Source: Candidatus Omnitrophota bacterium | GTDB lineage: Bacteria; Omnitrophota; Gorgyraeia; Gorgyraeales; Gorgyraeaceae | Reading direction: 5' to 3' | DNA: 5,940 bases | Assembly (NCBI GenBank): GCA_020057645.1 | Contig: JAGVFL010000049.1 | Location: 1 to 5,940, forward strand | Shown: in pieces, positions 5,429 to 5,940 of the stretch | Position numbering within the stretch: position 1 is the first letter of the stretch | Layout of the letters: each line of letters starts with the position of its first letter | The notes under the pieces: model-generated | The model's input: the letters and a program-made list of their open reading frames with translations, nothing else | Told to the model about the DNA's origin: nothing | Databases searched by the model: none | Position numbers and translations under genes: made by a program

Positions 5429-5904
5429 GTTAGCTTTGATTTGATCGCTTTTTCAACAAATGCCGGCACAAAGCCTTTTAAATTTGCGCCAAGGCCAGCC
5501 ACTTCCTTGATCAATTTCGAAGAAAGATAAGAATATGATTCTGAAGGCATCATGAATATCGTTTCAAAATCTTCGGAAAGTTTTCTGTTCGTAAGCGCCA
5601 TCTGAAACTCATATTCAAAATCTGAAATCATCCTTAGGCCTCTTATGATAATCCTTGCCTTTTTGCTTTTCACGTAATCTACCACGAGCCCATGAAAATC
5701 ATCTATCTCTACGCCTTTAATGTTTCTGGTGGCTTTTTTTAAGAGCGCAACTCTTTCAGAGACATCAAAAAGAGGGTTTTTTTCGCTATTGTGCGCCACT
5801 GCCACAATAACCTTATCGAATATCTTAACCGCCCTTTTTATTATGTCCAGATGTCCGTATGTAATCGGGTCAAAACTACCCGGATATATGGCTATATTTT
5901 TCAT
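5422..5904 (-). CDS. coaD: Phosphopantetheine adenylyltransferase CoaD
   Basis: CoaD transfers AMP from ATP to 4'-phosphopantetheine, giving dephospho-CoA, the penultimate step of CoA synthesis. The 160-residue length is typical. The nucleotidyltransferase fold is marked by YPGSFDP (7-13), TYGH (15-18, the T/HxGH catalytic motif with His18), IIRGLR (86-91), EFQMALTNRKL (99-109) and SSKLIKE (128-134), the counterpart of the ISSTxIRE motif. The ATG at 5904 overlaps the TGA of the upstream gene (ATGA). GGAG (5916-5919) lies 11 nt upstream, and coupled translation is likely. The last residue and stop codon are encoded inside a palindromic repeat that recurs after ackA. Its product CoA is the substrate of the adjacent Pta. 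Confidence 0.98.
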   Translation of the reverse strand: MKNIAIYPGSFDPITYGHLDIIKRAVKIFDKVIVAVAHNSEKNPLFDVSERVALLKKATRNIKGVEIDDFHGLVVDYVKSKKARIIIRGLRMISDFEYEFQMALTNRKLSEDFETIFMMPSESYSYLSSKLIKEVAGLGANLKGFVPAFVEKAIKSKLTS

Positions 5905-5940
5905 TTTCTGAAAAACTCCAATAAAGTATCGCCGTATTTA
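5901..5940 (-). CDS. rsmD: C-terminal end of a probable RsmD 16S rRNA methyltransferase (partial)
   Basis: Only 12 codons and a stop are inside the window, reading KYGDTLLEFFRK. RsmD proteins, which methylate 16S rRNA at G966, commonly end with a (K/R)YGDTxLxFF-like strand, and rsmD is the usual neighbour immediately upstream of coaD. The TGA overlaps the coaD ATG by the 4-bp ATGA arrangement. The identification rests on this short tail and on synteny. Confidence 0.65.
   Translation of the reverse strand, partial: KYGDTLLEFFRK

Noticed and set aside
1..5940. Hidden mobile element, CRISPR array, toxin-antitoxin or defence system
   Set aside because: Almost every base is assigned to housekeeping genes with intact motifs. 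Repeats are limited to the junction palindromes, and there are no regularly spaced direct repeats or transposase-like frames.

Overview
This window is a dense bacterial housekeeping cluster. Every supported gene lies on the minus strand, so transcription runs from the right edge to the left edge. In that order the genes are: the last codons of a probable rsmD (16S rRNA methyltransferase), coaD (phosphopantetheine adenylyltransferase), pta (phosphotransacetylase), ackA (acetate kinase), a DUF177/YceD-family gene, rpmF (ribosomal protein bL32), plsX (acyl-ACP:phosphate acyltransferase), fabH (ketoacyl-ACP synthase III) and the first 177 codons of fabD (malonyl-CoA:ACP transacylase). There is no CRISPR array, tRNA, rRNA, transposase, phage gene or defence gene.

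The genes form a metabolic chain. CoaD makes the penultimate CoA intermediate. Pta and AckA convert acetyl-CoA and acetate through acetyl phosphate, with ATP formation in the acetogenic direction. FabD and FabH use CoA thioesters to start fatty-acid synthesis, and PlsX sends acyl-ACP into phospholipid. YceD-rpmF-plsX-fabH-fabD is a widely conserved bacterial order, and rsmD-coaD is also a common pair. The pta-ackA pair sitting between them is reminiscent of Firmicutes and of several uncultivated lineages.

The organism cannot be named from the sequence. Moderate GC, overlapping genes, bacterial Shine-Dalgarno sites and a FabD with the GLSLGEY nucleophile motif suggest a bacterium possibly from the PVC or Omnitrophota-like candidate phyla. 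This is an inference of low certainty.

The coding content is ordinary, and I do not see a new multi-gene system. The unusual material is in the junctions. Four of them hold palindromic DNA: (1) a 35-bp imperfect palindrome present twice, after coaD and after ackA, whose edge supplies the TGA stop codon of both genes; (2) a 29-bp near-perfect G-rich palindrome beginning at the yceD stop codon, in front of rpmF; (3) two inverted arrays of four degenerate GRTTRA hexamers between rpmF and plsX; (4) a perfect 16-bp palindrome in the pta leader that overlaps a plausible -10 box. The remaining junctions (rsmD/coaD, plsX/fabH, fabH/fabD) overlap, and pta/ackA are 12 bp apart. No gene-free stretch exceeds 90 bases.
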